Position numbers and translations under genes: made by a program. Positions 6,670-6,851 of a stretch of 6,851 nucleotides of DNA are shown piece after piece. This stretch comes from Alkanophaga liquidiphilum. Lineage in GTDB: Archaea > Halobacteriota > Syntropharchaeia > Alkanophagales > B39-G2. Below the pieces are notes generated by a model that was given only the letters and a program-made list of their open reading frames with translations, did no database searches and was not told the origin of the DNA. Location: positions 1 to 6,851 of the forward strand of contig JAPHEF010000062.1 in the NCBI GenBank assembly GCA_029259535.1, in the 5' to 3' direction. The first letter of the stretch is position 1; every line of letters starts with the position of its first letter.

Positions 6670-6851
6670 TTATCGCTTATCCTCGGTCTTGAGCCTCCTT
6701 CTCATCCTCAATCGCACTTCCGCTCGTAGCTCCGAAAGTCGCTCCTCGCTCAACGGCGTCGGCACCGCCCGCTTCTCGTTGCCAAGCAGCCGCTCTGCAA
6801 GGCGTCTGAACGTAGCCGCTATTTCCGACGCCGGAAACATCTCGACGACGG
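6670..6851 (-). CDS. C-terminal end of an unidentified protein (5'-partial, minus strand)
   Basis: Reading the minus strand from the window edge gives 59 codons ending in TAA (bases 6672-6670). The protein begins VVEMFPASEIAATFRRLAE and ends in an arginine-rich tail, RLRMRRRLKTEDKR. The GC-rich third positions and amphipathic charged helices look like real coding sequence. Most of the gene lies beyond 6851. The 'VVE.FP.S..A..FR.LAERLLG' pattern loosely recalls the C-terminal strand and helix of ParA/MinD-type ATPases, but no nucleotide-binding motif is in view, so that is only a guess. It converges on the metallopeptidase gene with 10 bases between the two stop codons, so it marks the end of the R-M operon. 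I see no hairpin terminator in the gap. Confidence 0.55.
   Translation of the reverse strand, partial: VVEMFPASEIAATFRRLAERLLGNEKRAVPTPLSEERLSELRAEVRLRMRRRLKTEDKR

Noticed and set aside
1..6851. CRISPR array, tRNA, rRNA or transposase
   Set aside because: No regularly spaced repeats, tRNA-like cloverleaf or IS-type open frame was seen on either strand.

Overview
The window carries most of a type I restriction-modification (R-M) operon, all on the + strand, followed by the 3' end of an unrelated convergent gene. The order is hsdM (5' end cut by the window edge), a small multi-span membrane protein, hsdS, hsdR and a short zinc metallopeptidase of the YgjP/DUF45 type. The protein style suggests a thermophilic archaeon, perhaps a euryarchaeote of the Archaeoglobales or Thermococcales kind. 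Signs are abundant Glu/Lys/Arg, arginine mostly AGG/AGA, frequent ATA, GGTGA- and GGAGG-type ribosome binding sites, and a TATA-like element. This is an inference from style; there is no rRNA or other marker gene here.

Layout: 1-1230 is the catalytic and C-terminal part of the N6-adenine methyltransferase subunit HsdM. 1242-1547 is an AT-rich small ORF for a hydrophobic protein of unknown function, lodged between hsdM and hsdS. 1566-3320 is hsdS, with two target recognition domains (TRDs). It is much longer than usual because about 147 residues are inserted between the two halves, and this insert has the signature of a PD-(D/E)XK nuclease-fold domain (RPDIII ... AIEVKK). 3335-6343 is a full-length HsdR translocase/endonuclease. 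6336-6659 overlaps the end of hsdR and encodes a 107-residue HExxH protein. 6670-6851 on the minus strand is the last 59 codons of a GC-rich gene that runs off the window.

How the genes work together: HsdS should choose the DNA site through its two TRDs, HsdM should methylate adenine in that site, and HsdR should translocate and cut unmodified DNA. HsdR already has its own PD-(D/E)XK nuclease domain, so the second nuclease-like domain inside HsdS is the most unusual thing in the window. The membrane protein and the peptidase look like accessory genes of the defence operon, with no proven role.

Base composition is mosaic. hsdM, hsdR and the conserved central helix of hsdS are GC-richer (hand counts: 56% at 2101-2220, 52% at 3901-4020). 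The membrane-protein ORF and the hsdS insert are AT-rich (34% at 1261-1380, 34% at 2281-2400, 31% at 2461-2580). This fits piecewise acquisition of the specificity and accessory modules.
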